Source: Lewinellaceae bacterium (lineage in GTDB: Bacteria; Bacteroidota; Bacteroidia; Chitinophagales; Saprospiraceae). From it: DNA of 64,000 bases. The position numbers were made by a program, and so were the translations under genes. Below, piece after piece: positions 51,583 through 60,370 of the stretch (positions are counted from its first letter, which is position 1; every line of letters starts with the position of its first letter). The stretch lies in assembly GCA_016712415.1 (NCBI GenBank), contig JADJRC010000050.1:124001-188000 (forward strand), given 5' to 3'. Below the pieces are notes generated by a model. That model ran no database searches, was not told the DNA's origin, and saw only the letters and a list, made by a program, of their open reading frames with translations.

Positions 51583-52173
51583 CTATTTTGCCTTGTTTTG
51601 TGCCATAAATGCCGCTGCACCTTCCAGTTCTTCGTAAAAAGCCTCGCCGTATTTCCGGATCAGGGCGTCTTTGACAAAACGGAACACGGGGACTTTCTCC
51701 TTTTTGCCCAGGGAGCAGGCGGCGGAACAGATGTCCCACTCGTGGTAATTGAGCGCTTCAAAACCCAGGTCTTCGTTTTTTTCAACCCGGACCGGGTACA
51801 AATGGCAGGAAACGGGTTTCTGAAAATCCACAGCGCCCGCCTTCCAGGCCTGTTCGATACCGCATTTGGCGATACCCAAAGTATCATATGTCATGTAGGC
51901 GCAAGGCCCGTTATCGATCAGGGGGGTCACCCATTCGTCCGTTTGTTCAAAACGGAGGTATTTCCCTTCACGCTCGATTACATCGATCCCGGCAGGACTC
52001 AGAAAAGGCTTTACCCGGTCGTAAATAGCGTCCAGCACAGCCAGTTCAGCCTCGTCGAGCGGGGCGCCGTAATCGCCTTCCCAGCAACAGGCGCCCTTGC
52101 AGGCGGCGAGGTTACATACAAATTGCTGTTCGACCAGGTCGTCGCTGACGAGTTTATCTTGGACAATGATCAT
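51583..52173 (-). CDS. DUF3109 family cysteine-rich protein
   Basis: A 196-residue cytoplasmic protein with a YkgJ-like cysteine pattern: FVCNLAACKGACCWEGDYGAPL near the N-terminus, NGPCAYM and KCGIEQAW in the middle, CHLYPVRV, then WDICSAACSLG. These cysteines probably bind zinc or an Fe-S cluster; the function of DUF3109 is unknown. Its ATG lies 3 nt beyond the stop of the XRE regulator gene, so the two are expressed together. It converges with the barrel gene 6 bp away. Confidence 0.88.
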   Translation of the reverse strand: MIIVQDKLVSDDLVEQQFVCNLAACKGACCWEGDYGAPLDEAELAVLDAIYDRVKPFLSPAGIDVIEREGKYLRFEQTDEWVTPLIDNGPCAYMTYDTLGIAKCGIEQAWKAGAVDFQKPVSCHLYPVRVEKNEDLGFEALNYHEWDICSAACSLGKKEKVPVFRFVKDALIRKYGEAFYEELEGAAAFMAQNKAK

Positions 52174-52176
52174 AGC

Positions 52177-53670
52177 CTATCGGTCTGTCAGTTTTTTTAA
52201 AATCTCCTGCATTTTCTTCCTTTCCTCGCGTTTTTGCACCGTTGTCGGCGGCGCAGCGCGCTCCGCACAGCCGGCCAGTGCACAGCGTTCGCAGGCTACG
52301 TTGACGGTTATCCGCGGGATGGCGGGGTCGTCCCAGAACCGAATGGTGCGTTTGGCGTGGTCGTCGAGTAAAACGCCGAGTGTGACACTCACGTTGCGGC
52401 CGATTGTCGGGTAACCCGGTTTGGCCACGGCGATGCACAGGTACTCCTCGCCGGAGTCGAGAAAAGCCGCGCGTTGAACACCCGTAAGCAGGTTGGGATG
52501 GGTCAAACTGATGCCTTGCCGCTGTTGTTCCTGTAATGTGCGCAGCAGGGTAAGCGACAGCCAGCGGCGGCAGTAGTGTTCATTCAGGCCGGATGCGTGC
52601 GGCTGGTGGCGGCGGTTGAGGTGCAACTCCTTGTCGATATCGAAACCGTCGCGGTCGAGGTCGTGGATAAAACGCTGGAAAAACACCTTGTCCAACCGAA
52701 AATCATTGGTCAATACATTAAACCGCTGGAACAACACTTCGGGGCTTGCCTGATACTTGGCCATCATGTCGAGCAACAGCTGGCCATCCCACTTATCCTT
52801 TTTAAAAAAGGCGCCGATATCGCGTACAAAGGACCGCCGGTTAACCAGTATGGCCACGGCAAAATAGGCCGCACGGTAATTATTGAGCGTTTCTTCAAAC
52901 GAATTGACGCGCAACAGGTTGGAAGCCAGTGGGCGTTCTTTTGCAGCCAGCACATTGAATCCCAGTTCTTTGGCCAGTTGAAAGGCGCGTTGGCGCTCGT
53001 TGAGGCGGCTGTTGACAAGCAGGCGTTTTTTGTTGGGGTTGAAAACCGAGCGCAGGCTTTGCAATTCCGGGTATTTATCGAGGCCCTTATCGTCGATCCG
53101 GTACCCGAACTGCGTTTTCAGGATATCGCCCAGCAAGGCAGATGGCACGCCGCCGTTGTCGGGCAGGTTGTTTTTTTCGACAAAATCATCTGCCGCCTGT
53201 TCAATCTCCTCAAAATAATTGGAGCGGAGTTCCTGGTAGGCGCGCAGTGCGGCGAAGAAAAAGTTCTCGTCGCGCAGCGAGTAGTTTCTGGCGATTTCCA
53301 ACAAAGCCGAAATGAACGCATTGACGCGGTCGGGGGAGCGGGCAATGATCTCCACGACCTGCTGCACTTCGATCCCGAACAGATCGAGCGGCAATTCGTT
53401 GAGAAAATTGCTTTGCAGCAGTTCGCCCAGCGGTGCGAATTGTTTGGTGAGCTCCGGGGAGATCAAAAACTCCGGCGTGATGCCCAAAGCAATAGCCAGC
53501 CGCTGCCGGTTTTCAGCCTGCGGATATTTCTTCCCCTTTTCGATCTCATTGAGGTATGAGATCGATATACCGGTATGCCTGCTCAGTTCTTCAAAATTCC
53601 AGCCGAGTTCCTGGCGGAATTGTCTGACTTTCAGACCCAGTATGATGCGCTGCTGTTGTGTCGTGGCCAT
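52177..53670 (-). CDS. XRE-family regulator with ImmA/IrrE-like region and C-terminal Cys cluster (ScfR-like)
   Basis: The start is ATG 53670 (MATTQQQRIILG), just below a -7 element. An N-terminal HTH_3 domain (~10-65; VRQFRQELGWNFEELSRHTGISISYLNEIEKGKKYP) is followed by a long helical middle. The ImmA/IrrE-like segment LNERQRAFQLAKELGFNVL lacks the HExxH zinc motif, so it is not an active peptidase. A C-terminal DUF2083-like region contains CERCALAGCAERAAPP, a possible metal-binding cluster. Related proteins (ScfR/RamB type) control short-chain fatty-acid or propionate metabolism by binding acyl-CoA. The effector and targets here are not known. Confidence 0.85.
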   Translation of the reverse strand: MATTQQQRIILGLKVRQFRQELGWNFEELSRHTGISISYLNEIEKGKKYPQAENRQRLAIALGITPEFLISPELTKQFAPLGELLQSNFLNELPLDLFGIEVQQVVEIIARSPDRVNAFISALLEIARNYSLRDENFFFAALRAYQELRSNYFEEIEQAADDFVEKNNLPDNGGVPSALLGDILKTQFGYRIDDKGLDKYPELQSLRSVFNPNKKRLLVNSRLNERQRAFQLAKELGFNVLAAKERPLASNLLRVNSFEETLNNYRAAYFAVAILVNRRSFVRDIGAFFKKDKWDGQLLLDMMAKYQASPEVLFQRFNVLTNDFRLDKVFFQRFIHDLDRDGFDIDKELHLNRRHQPHASGLNEHYCRRWLSLTLLRTLQEQQRQGISLTHPNLLTGVQRAAFLDSGEEYLCIAVAKPGYPTIGRNVSVTLGVLLDDHAKRTIRFWDDPAIPRITVNVACERCALAGCAERAAPPTTVQKREERKKMQEILKKLTDR

Positions 53671-53679
53671 CTGCAGGTG

Positions 53680-53687
53680 CAAAAGTA
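53680..53687 (-). promoter_or_regulatory. -7 promoter element of the XRE regulator gene
   Basis: Minus strand TACTTTTG (53687-53680), 9 nt before ATG 53670, implying a very short leader. Confidence 0.55.
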
Positions 53688-53738
53688 GTGAGAGAACCGA
53701 GAGCCGTAAGTGCCTTTAGAAATTTTTACCAAAAACCC

Positions 53739-53746
53739 TACTTTTG
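53739..53746 (+). promoter_or_regulatory. -7 promoter element of tpiA
   Basis: TACTTTTG with TTTA (53715-53718) 20 bp upstream as the -33 box; 44 nt before ATG 53791. It faces the promoter of the XRE gene. Confidence 0.6.
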
Positions 53747-53790
53747 GCCCGCAAGCACCCCGCTCACTTCTACAACACTCTTACACCTCC

Positions 53791-54546
53791 ATGCGTCAAC
53801 AAATCGTAGCCGGAAACTGGAAAATGAACAAGACCCTCGAAGAAGGGCTCGAGCTTACCAGAAGCATTCTCGAAAAAGTGGAAAAGCCAAACGGACTGGT
53901 CGTTATAGCGCCGCCGCTCACGCACCTGCGCGAAGTGGGCAAGATGATCAAGGTGCGAAAACACTTCCACCTGGCGGCCCAGAACTGCCACCAGGAAGAA
54001 AAAGGCGCCTATACGGGAGAGGTCTCTGCCGATATGATCGCGTCCTGCGGCGCCGAATTCGTCATCATCGGCCATTCCGAACGCCGGCTCTATTTCAAGG
54101 AAAAAAACGATGTGCTGGCCCAAAAGGTCAATGTATCGCTGGCACGCGGTCTGCGGCCCATCTTCTGCTGCGGCGAACCCCTTCATATCCGGGAAGTGGA
54201 TACCCATGTCGGATATGTCGCCAAACAATTGAAAGCCAGTCTGTTCCACCTGAAGGAAGAGGATTTTCGCAAGGTGGTGATCGCTTATGAACCGATCTGG
54301 GCTATCGGTACCGGCAGAACGGCCAGCAGCGACCAGGCGCAGGAAATGCACCATGCCATCCGCGTGCTGGTTGCCAAAAAGTACGGCAAGATCGTCGCGC
54401 AGGATACCAGCATTCTTTACGGCGGCTCCTGCAATGCCCAGAACGCAGCCGAACTGTTTGCCCAACCCGATGTGGACGGCGGACTGATCGGCGGTGCATC
54501 CCTCAAGGCGGATGATTTCGCGGCTATCGTGGCGGCGATGCAATAG
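53791..54546 (+). CDS. tpiA: Triose-phosphate isomerase
   Basis: This glycolytic enzyme interconverts dihydroxyacetone phosphate and glyceraldehyde 3-phosphate. The start is ATG 53791 (MRQQIVAGNWKMNKT); the frame from 53710 crosses the promoter. Active-site residues are N9 and K11 in GNWKMNK, the histidine in IGHSERR near 95 and the glutamate in AYEPIWAIGTGRTA near 167. The phosphate-gripping loop and YGGSCNAQNA / GGLIGGASL are intact. It has 251 residues, is a single gene, and converges with the HerA-like gene. Confidence 0.97.
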   Translation: MRQQIVAGNWKMNKTLEEGLELTRSILEKVEKPNGLVVIAPPLTHLREVGKMIKVRKHFHLAAQNCHQEEKGAYTGEVSADMIASCGAEFVIIGHSERRLYFKEKNDVLAQKVNVSLARGLRPIFCCGEPLHIREVDTHVGYVAKQLKASLFHLKEEDFRKVVIAYEPIWAIGTGRTASSDQAQEMHHAIRVLVAKKYGKIVAQDTSILYGGSCNAQNAAELFAQPDVDGGLIGGASLKADDFAAIVAAMQ

Positions 54547-54580
54547 AAATGCCTGCTTCAGGCGCGCAATCGGTTGGTTT

Positions 54581-56128
54581 TTAAAACCATCCCGTTTTCC
54601 GCTTGGACCTTGTGCTACCTCCCAGTCCCAATACGCCCAGTAAACCCCTGGTCAGTTCGCGCGCCACCGTGCGCCCGATCTGGCGTGCCAGCGGGTCTTT
54701 GGTAATCGTTTCTATCACGCTTTTTTCTTCCTTGCCTTTCGGTGCGGGTTTCTGCTTCCCGGCAACCGCGCCGGCTTCAGCCAGTTTTTCGTGCAGGATT
54801 TCATAAGCGCTTTCGCGATCGACAACCTGGTTGTATTTGCGCGCAATCGCGGAGCGGCCGATGATGCCGTCGATCTCCACCGGCGTCAGGATGTCCATGC
54901 GGCTTTCGGGCGCCCGGACGAGCGTGTGTGCCAGCGGCGTCGGGATGCCCTTTTCGTTGAGCACACTGACGATGGCTTCACCGGTGCCGAGGCTGGTGAG
55001 CAGGTCTTCGGTCTGGTAGTATTTTGTGATGGGGTAGTTTTCAGCCGCCAGTTTGATGGCTTTGCGGTCTTTTGCCGTGAAGGCGCGCAGCGAGTGCTGT
55101 ATTTTCAGGCCGAGTTGCGCCAGCACGCTTTCGGGTACATCGGCCGGATTTTGGGTGATAAAATAGACGCCCACACCTTTGGAGCGGATCAGTTTGACGA
55201 TCGTCTCTATCTGTTGGAGCAATACTGACGATGCCTCCTGGAATACCAGGTGGGCTTCATCGATAAAAATACAGAGTTTGGGCTGCTCCACATCTCCCTC
55301 TTCAGGGAAAGACGCGTATATCTCTGCCAACATCTGGAGCATAAAGGTGCTGAACAGTTTGGGTCGGTCCTGGATATCAGTAAGTCTCACGATGCTGATC
55401 ATGCCGCGCCCGTTTTCGTCCATACGGATCAGGTCGTGCACGTCGAATGAAAGTTCGCCGAAAAACACTTCGGCGCCTTGTTGTTCCAGTTCCACCACTT
55501 TGCGCAGGATGGTTCCGGCGGTGGCGCTGCTGAACTGCCCGTACTCGGCTTCAATTTCTTCTTTGCCTTCGTTGCCCAGGTATTGGAGCACTTTTTTAAA
55601 ATCCTTGAGGTCGAGCAGGGGCAGGCTATTGTCGTCGGCGTATTTGAACACCACCGCCACTACCCCACCCTGGGTGTCGTTGAGGCCGAGTATCCGGCTG
55701 AACAAAACGGGGCCGAACTCGCTTACCGTGGCGCGCAGGCGGGCGCCTTTTTCACCGGAAAGGGTCAGAAACTCCACGCTGGCGCCGGTTGGATGCCAGG
55801 TAACACCAATTTTGCCGCAGCGTTCTGTGATTTTTGGGTGATCAGTGCCGGGCATAGCCACGCCCGAGAGGTCGCCCTTGATGTCCATGAGCAAACTGGG
55901 CACGCCATTGGCGGCGAGTTGCTCCGCAATCACTTGCAGGGTTTTGGTCTTTCCGGTGCCAGTAGCTCCGGCAATCAGCCCGTGGCGGTTCATCGTACGC
56001 AGGGGCACCTTGATCTGCAAGCCCTGGATGGAAGCGCCGTCGAGCATAGCGCCGCCGAGTACGATCGATGCGCCCGAAAAGTTGTAGCCCGCCTGGACTT
56101 CAGCAATGAAGGATTCTTTATTGGCCAT
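54581..56128 (-). CDS. HerA-like ATPase, DUF853 family
   Basis: An RecA/FtsK-like hexameric motor. Walker A is GATGTGKTKT at 54-63, and Walker B is LCIFIDEAHLVF near 290 with a following arginine-finger-type SKGVGVYFITQNPADVP. DUF853 proteins are widespread stand-alone HerA relatives; a role in DNA translocation or repair is suspected but not proven, and no NurA nuclease is adjacent. The Lys-rich C-terminus (STRSKRKTGWF) may contact nucleic acid. At 515 residues it is normal. It has its own -7 element. Confidence 0.9.
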   Translation of the reverse strand: MANKESFIAEVQAGYNFSGASIVLGGAMLDGASIQGLQIKVPLRTMNRHGLIAGATGTGKTKTLQVIAEQLAANGVPSLLMDIKGDLSGVAMPGTDHPKITERCGKIGVTWHPTGASVEFLTLSGEKGARLRATVSEFGPVLFSRILGLNDTQGGVVAVVFKYADDNSLPLLDLKDFKKVLQYLGNEGKEEIEAEYGQFSSATAGTILRKVVELEQQGAEVFFGELSFDVHDLIRMDENGRGMISIVRLTDIQDRPKLFSTFMLQMLAEIYASFPEEGDVEQPKLCIFIDEAHLVFQEASSVLLQQIETIVKLIRSKGVGVYFITQNPADVPESVLAQLGLKIQHSLRAFTAKDRKAIKLAAENYPITKYYQTEDLLTSLGTGEAIVSVLNEKGIPTPLAHTLVRAPESRMDILTPVEIDGIIGRSAIARKYNQVVDRESAYEILHEKLAEAGAVAGKQKPAPKGKEEKSVIETITKDPLARQIGRTVARELTRGLLGVLGLGGSTRSKRKTGWF

Positions 56129-56165
56129 GTTTGTATGGTTGTGCGGTTTCAGCGTTTATTTGCCC

Positions 56166-56173
56166 CAAAAGTA
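56166..56173 (-). promoter_or_regulatory. -7 promoter element of the HerA-like gene
   Basis: Minus strand TACTTTTG (56173-56166), 37 nt before ATG 56128. Confidence 0.55.
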
Positions 56174-56289
56174 GGACAGGAATCCAAATTGGGTTCAAAA
56201 TAAATGAGATTAATACGGGATTGCCAGACGCATTGTATTTTTACCCATATCTACCGTTCATCACTTTCTTCCACCATAAAGCCAATACC

Positions 56290-56766
56290 ATGCTCACCCG
56301 TATCATTTTCACATTCCTGGTCGTCTTTGCCTGGCTGGTTGTATTCTGCCTGGGCGCTTTTATCAATACCAACCCTTTGCGACAGGGTTTGCAAGACAAC
56401 TTTAATATTGGCGACCTGGTGTTGATCGTTTTGTCCTGGATACCCACCAATATCGCATTTTTGTCCATACTCGCCGGCCTGATGGGCGCTCTGAGTCGCG
56501 GACTGCTTCAACAGGTAGAAGAGGAGGCCGTACAGGAAGCGCCGGTAAAAAAGAAAAAAAACCGGGTTTTAGGCGGTATGGTAGCAGGGTTCATCTTCTA
56601 TATGGCCTTTATGGCCGGCGCCTTTATCATGGTGGACGAGCCCTTCGCCAACACCACGGAAGCACAATACTATCGCATTGCCGGTTTTATTTCTTTCATT
56701 TCCTTTATCGCGGGTTTCCGGCCCGCTATCCTTCGCCTGATCCTGGAAAAAATACCCGGATTTTAA
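56290..56766 (+). CDS. Four-helix inner-membrane protein of unknown function
   Basis: The start is ATG 56290 (MLTRIIFTFLVVFAWLVVF); the longer frame from 56131 is probably leader. There are about four transmembrane segments (residues ~3-22, ~40-63, ~95-113, ~125-145). A charged cytoplasmic loop (QQVEEEAVQEAPVKKKKNR) lies between the second and third. It has 158 residues, and I do not recognise a family. It is a single gene, divergent from the HerA-like gene. Confidence 0.75.
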   Translation: MLTRIIFTFLVVFAWLVVFCLGAFINTNPLRQGLQDNFNIGDLVLIVLSWIPTNIAFLSILAGLMGALSRGLLQQVEEEAVQEAPVKKKKNRVLGGMVAGFIFYMAFMAGAFIMVDEPFANTTEAQYYRIAGFISFISFIAGFRPAILRLILEKIPGF

Positions 56767-56903
56767 AAGGTTTGCCGGTCACAGACATGCGCGCTTGCCG
56801 TCCTGGATATACGATTCCACAGCCGGTCATCCGTTTCTTTCTGATTGCTTCGGGGCAACGATAAACCTGGCCGGAAATCGTCCGGGCAATGGTCCGTGAT
56901 TTG

Positions 56904-56911
56904 TATTTTTG
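56904..56911 (+). promoter_or_regulatory. Possible -7 promoter element in the 281-bp gap before 57048
   Basis: TATTTTTG, 136 nt before the next start. Between them a small hairpin (56968-56973 with 56981-56986, CTTCGTT loop) is followed by a T-run, which could attenuate or end transcription. The rest of the gap shows nothing recognisable. Confidence 0.35.
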
Positions 56912-57047
56912 GGAAAAAAGCCCTAAATTGCAGCAATCCGGTCATTTTATGCCATTACTGCCCGACCGGGTATCTTCGTTATACCCTTTTTATGTTTTTT
57001 AACCTGGAGGTGACAGCCATCTTCACAACACACAAAACGTTCAAAAT

Positions 57048-57407
57048 ATGGTAAAAGAACCTTATTTTCCACAAGCGATCCAATGGGCGCAAAAGCGCGG
57101 CCTGAATGACATAAAAGCCAATTGGGAGGATTACGAGACGCCTTCACAGTTCAGCAAAAAAGACGAAGAAACCCCTTTTATCCCGGATATAACCGGAAGC
57201 AGCACAGGTGGCAAGGTATATGTTGAAATCGCATTGAAGACCGGGGATATCGAGCGATCAGTCTCCCACTGGAAACTGATCAGTACCCTCGCGTCCATGA
57301 AGGGTGGAAAATTTTTCCTGCTGGCGCCCAAAGGGCACAAGACATTTGTGAGCCGGATGCTGGAGAAATACCGGATGCACAACGCACAAGTAGTTGACCT
57401 GCAATAG
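57048..57407 (+). CDS. Small protein with PD-(D/E)XK-like pattern, unknown function
   Basis: A 119-residue cytoplasmic protein. After a helical N-terminus the segment PFIPDITGSSTGGKVYVEIALK places an aspartate, then E-x-A-x-K at the end of a strand. ISTLASMKGGKFFLLAPKGH and a final helix-strand pair follow. This arrangement resembles minimal restriction-endonuclease-like folds (for example Holliday-resolvase or archaeal small nucleases), but the match is only to spacing and catalysis is not claimed. It is a single gene with a very strong terminator 13 bp downstream. Confidence 0.75.
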   Translation: MVKEPYFPQAIQWAQKRGLNDIKANWEDYETPSQFSKKDEETPFIPDITGSSTGGKVYVEIALKTGDIERSVSHWKLISTLASMKGGKFFLLAPKGHKTFVSRMLEKYRMHNAQVVDLQ

Positions 57408-57420
57408 CATTCAGCGTATG

Positions 57421-57472
57421 CAACAGGCCCGGAGCAATTGCATGGGCAACTGCTCCGGGCCTGTTGTTTTTT
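57421..57472 (+). terminator. Strong Rho-independent terminator
   Basis: A perfect 16-bp stem (57421-57436 with 57451-57466), 14-nt loop and T6 run to 57472. It follows the 119-residue gene; the reverse orientation has no T-run, so it works mainly for the plus strand. Confidence 0.92.
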
Positions 57473-57494
57473 ACTGTTTGAGTTATTTCGCTCC

Positions 57495-58943
57495 TTATGC
57501 ACGCGGCAGCAACACCACCTGCCTCGAATGCACTTTATTCCCCTGTTGAACACTCAGAATATAGGTCCCGGATTTATTTCCGGAAAGATTGAGTTGCTCG
57601 TTAAAATATCCGTTGAACTGGTTCATCACCTTGCTGTACACGGTCCTGCCGCTTATGTCGGTCAGCCGAACCGTCGTAGGCACCGCTTCCGCCTCGAAGG
57701 TCACAGTCAGCGGGCCTACCGTGGGACTCGGATAGGCTTCCAGCGATTCCAGCGGGAGTGTATTGTCCGTATTTAACGGTTTTTGTGCTTGCGGCACGTC
57801 TCTTTCCTGCACTTCCACTACTTCCTTAAGCGTTTCGGGGGCGCCGGGCGTCGGACAGGTCTTAAATGTCGCATCGATAGTAATCCGCTCGCCGTCGCGC
57901 ATGATAGTAAGTCGGAACGGATCGCCGGGGTTGTGTTTGTCGCGTTCGTAACGCAGTGCTTCACTGGAGTTGACAGGCTGGCCGTCGAGGTATAAAATAA
58001 CGTCGCCGGGCTGTACACCGCTTTGCTTGGCCGGCGTTTCGTCTACAATACCCGTCACTGTAACGCCGTGCCCTTCGAAGCCTCCGTTGCTGGTATACAC
58101 ACCAATAAACACCGCGCATGGGTCGCGCTCCGTGGTGTAGACGTAAAAATTGCGGTCTGTACTGAGTGCAACTGTTGTTTGAAGTGATTGGCCATCGCGC
58201 TGATATACGACCGCCACTTCGTCGCCGGGCTGATGTCCGGCCAGGGCCGAACGCAGGGAGAGCGCGCCGGTTACTTTTTTCCCGTCGACTGCGGTCACGA
58301 CATCACCGGCCTGCAGGCCTGCGGCTTCCGCTCCCTTTCCGTGAACGACATCGCGAATAACCATCCCGTCTGCGTTGACGTCATCGTTTTCGTACACACC
58401 CAGGATCGGTCGTTTTTTGCCTTCGGTTTGCAATGATTGCAATGAGGCCAGCCGTTCACTCAACTGTTCCATTTTTTCTGCATACCGGATTTTTATTTGC
58501 GCTCTTTCCTGCTCGTACTTGTCCTGTTCTTCCGGGTTACATGCCTTAAACCGTGCATCAATCGTTATTTCCCTGCCCTCGCGCAGGATGTTGAGCGTAA
58601 ACGCCTCACCTTGCTGGTGTTTGTTGCGTTCGCGGATCAGTTCCGATTGAGTGCTTACCGGTACGCCATCCAGGCTCAGAATGATATCGCCGGCCTGAAC
58701 GCCATAAGTTGTCGCCGGTGTATTCTCCACCGTATATTCCACCTTCAAGCCACCGCTTACATTACTGGTGCCTACCCCGATAAATACCTTACACGGGTCG
58801 CGTTGTTGATCTGCAAAGTTGAAAATGGCGGGAGCCCAGTCGTTGTTAAATTCAAAGCGTTGTTCCTGTGCCCAGGGCGCCAGATAGCAACAGAGTACGA
58901 ACAAGGTCGATAGACCCAATTTTTGCATGGAAAGTATCTTCAT
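57495..58943 (-). CDS. Secreted protein with three PDZ domains and T9SS type A sorting domain
   Basis: A signal peptide (MQKLGLSTLFVLCCYLAPWAQ; an alternative start is ATG 58928) precedes three PDZ domains at ~45-125, ~170-265 and ~275-370. Each has a GVQAGDIIL-type carboxylate-binding end followed by a hydrophobic groove strand. PDZ 1 and 3 are close relatives (both VFIGV at the front, REGREITIDARF / RDGERITIDATF at the end), so one arose from the other. No protease domain is fused. The tail (SLEAYPSPTVGPLTVTFE ... SGTYILSVQQGNKVHSRQVVL) is a T9SS type A signal. A surface scaffold or peptide-binding role is inferred. Confidence 0.9.
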   Translation of the reverse strand: MKILSMQKLGLSTLFVLCCYLAPWAQEQRFEFNNDWAPAIFNFADQQRDPCKVFIGVGTSNVSGGLKVEYTVENTPATTYGVQAGDIILSLDGVPVSTQSELIRERNKHQQGEAFTLNILREGREITIDARFKACNPEEQDKYEQERAQIKIRYAEKMEQLSERLASLQSLQTEGKKRPILGVYENDDVNADGMVIRDVVHGKGAEAAGLQAGDVVTAVDGKKVTGALSLRSALAGHQPGDEVAVVYQRDGQSLQTTVALSTDRNFYVYTTERDPCAVFIGVYTSNGGFEGHGVTVTGIVDETPAKQSGVQPGDVILYLDGQPVNSSEALRYERDKHNPGDPFRLTIMRDGERITIDATFKTCPTPGAPETLKEVVEVQERDVPQAQKPLNTDNTLPLESLEAYPSPTVGPLTVTFEAEAVPTTVRLTDISGRTVYSKVMNQFNGYFNEQLNLSGNKSGTYILSVQQGNKVHSRQVVLLPRA

Positions 58944-59056
58944 AACTACAATATATTTGGTGAAAAACTGGGGTTAAAGACCAATCACAGGCAAATACGT
59001 TGCACGGAAAGATTTTATTCCTTCCATTTTCCTGATTTCGGCAAGGGCAGGCGCCT

Positions 59057-59587
59057 TTATTTTGAATTTGCCTTTTTTATTCCCCATGCAATGAGGGCGA
59101 TGAATGCCGCCAGACCGCCAAACAAGTACATATAATTCACATTAACTTTCAGCACAGCCAGAAAAACGATAGCTACCATAAAAACAGTCGGCACTTCGTT
59201 GAGCGCGCGGTAATGGATATGTGTGAATGCTGATGCACCCTGTTCCAGTTGGCGAATATGGCCCTTGAGGTAATGCGTATAAACGGTCAGCAACAATAGA
59301 AACACGAGTTTGACCTGCATCCAGCCCTGTTCGAGCCAGACCGGCTGGATACACAACATAATCACCCCGAACGACCAGGTCATGACGACGGCCGGTTTCA
59401 GGATAATATTATACGATTTCCACTCCATCGTGACAAACTGTCCGAGCAGGGTGCTGCGTTCCGGTTCCGGCCGGTCGAAAGCCATGGCGTGGTACACCAT
59501 GATGCGTACAAGATAAAACATGCCGGCCATCCAGGATACCATCCCGATGAGGTGAAGCGACTTGGCAATACTGTACCAATTGGACAT
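59057..59587 (-). CDS. hemJ: Protoporphyrinogen IX oxidase HemJ-like membrane protein
   Basis: The start is ATG 59587 (MSNWYSIAKSLHLIGMVSWMAGMFYLVRIMVYH), matching the HemJ N-terminus with its histidines. There are about five transmembrane helices. Conserved ILKPAVVMTWSFGVIM, WMQVKLVFLLLLTVYTHYL and RALNEVPTVFM follow. HemJ oxidises protoporphyrinogen IX in heme synthesis in organisms lacking HemG and HemY. At 176 residues it is the usual size. It is preceded by a -7 element and follows the desaturase gene on the same strand. Confidence 0.9.
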   Translation of the reverse strand: MSNWYSIAKSLHLIGMVSWMAGMFYLVRIMVYHAMAFDRPEPERSTLLGQFVTMEWKSYNIILKPAVVMTWSFGVIMLCIQPVWLEQGWMQVKLVFLLLLTVYTHYLKGHIRQLEQGASAFTHIHYRALNEVPTVFMVAIVFLAVLKVNVNYMYLFGGLAAFIALIAWGIKKANSK

Positions 59588-59606
59588 AAAGCATACGGTT
59601 ACCCGG

Positions 59607-59614
59607 CAAAAGTA
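59607..59614 (-). promoter_or_regulatory. -7 promoter element of hemJ
   Basis: Minus strand TACTTTTG (59614-59607) followed by CC, 19 nt before ATG 59587. Confidence 0.55.
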
Positions 59615-59636
59615 GGCATCCTCCGGAAATACCGAC

Positions 59637-60370
59637 TCAGGCATTCACCGGTCTGATCCTGATGATGCCCAGCATATGCATCAGCCGGAGTACCGGGTAT
59701 ATGGGGTCGAATTCCCAAAATTTGACGGCAAAGTTTGGCCGGTTCGGGTGTTTGTGGTGGTTGTTCTGAAACAACTCGCCCAGCGCCAGAAAATCGAAGG
59801 GCAGGGAGTTTTTCGAATGATCGCCGTTGTCGTAATTCTGGTAACCGTATTTATGACCGCACCAGTTGACGATAGCGCCGTGCACCGGCCCCATCAGAAA
59901 ATGCAGCGGCAACAGCAAATACATCCACCACTGCGTGGCGAAAAAGACATAAAAGGTGATATACGCCGAGCCCCAGGCGATTCGCGATACCCATGAATTG
60001 CCGAATTTATCCAGCCAGTTCCAGGACGGGGACGCACTCAGAAACTTTGGCGATACGTGCGCCGTAGAGGCAATGAGGCGATTGAATATCCGTGCGGTAT
60101 GCCACATCATGGCAAATACATCCTTGAAAAAGCCGGGGGGATGCGGGTCTTTCTCCGTGTCTGAAAAGGTGTGGTGCATCCGGTGCATAATAGCGTATGC
60201 CTTCGGAACCAGGTAGGAGGAGCCCTGAGAAACATAAGCCATAAAATGGAAAATGCGTTCCCAAAATCTGTTCATTGTGAACATTTTATGCGAAGCGTAG
60301 CGGTGGTGAAAAAAGTCTGGAAAAACATGGAGCCAAACCAGTGCGCCGCGAAAAAATTGAAGATAACCAT
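59637..60370 (-). pseudogene. Acyl-CoA (fatty acid) desaturase, one frameshift as given
   Basis: A membrane di-iron desaturase with histidine boxes HHRYASH, HRMHHTF and NNHHKHPNRPNF. The N-terminus is in another frame: ATG 60370 gives MVIFNFFAAHWFGSMFFQTFF, which must join to HHRYASHKMFTMNRFWERIF. Adding one base to the A6 run at 60309-60314 (plus strand) restores an unbroken ~245-residue protein with all three boxes. As given, only the part after the frameshift forms a long ORF. It probably introduces a double bond in membrane acyl chains. Sequence error is more likely than true loss, because the remaining reading frame is clean. Confidence 0.88.

Noticed and set aside
54570..54592. Palindrome TGGTTTTTAAAACCA between tpiA and the HerA-like gene as a terminator
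   Set aside because: There is effectively no loop and no GC stem, so a stable terminator hairpin is unlikely.
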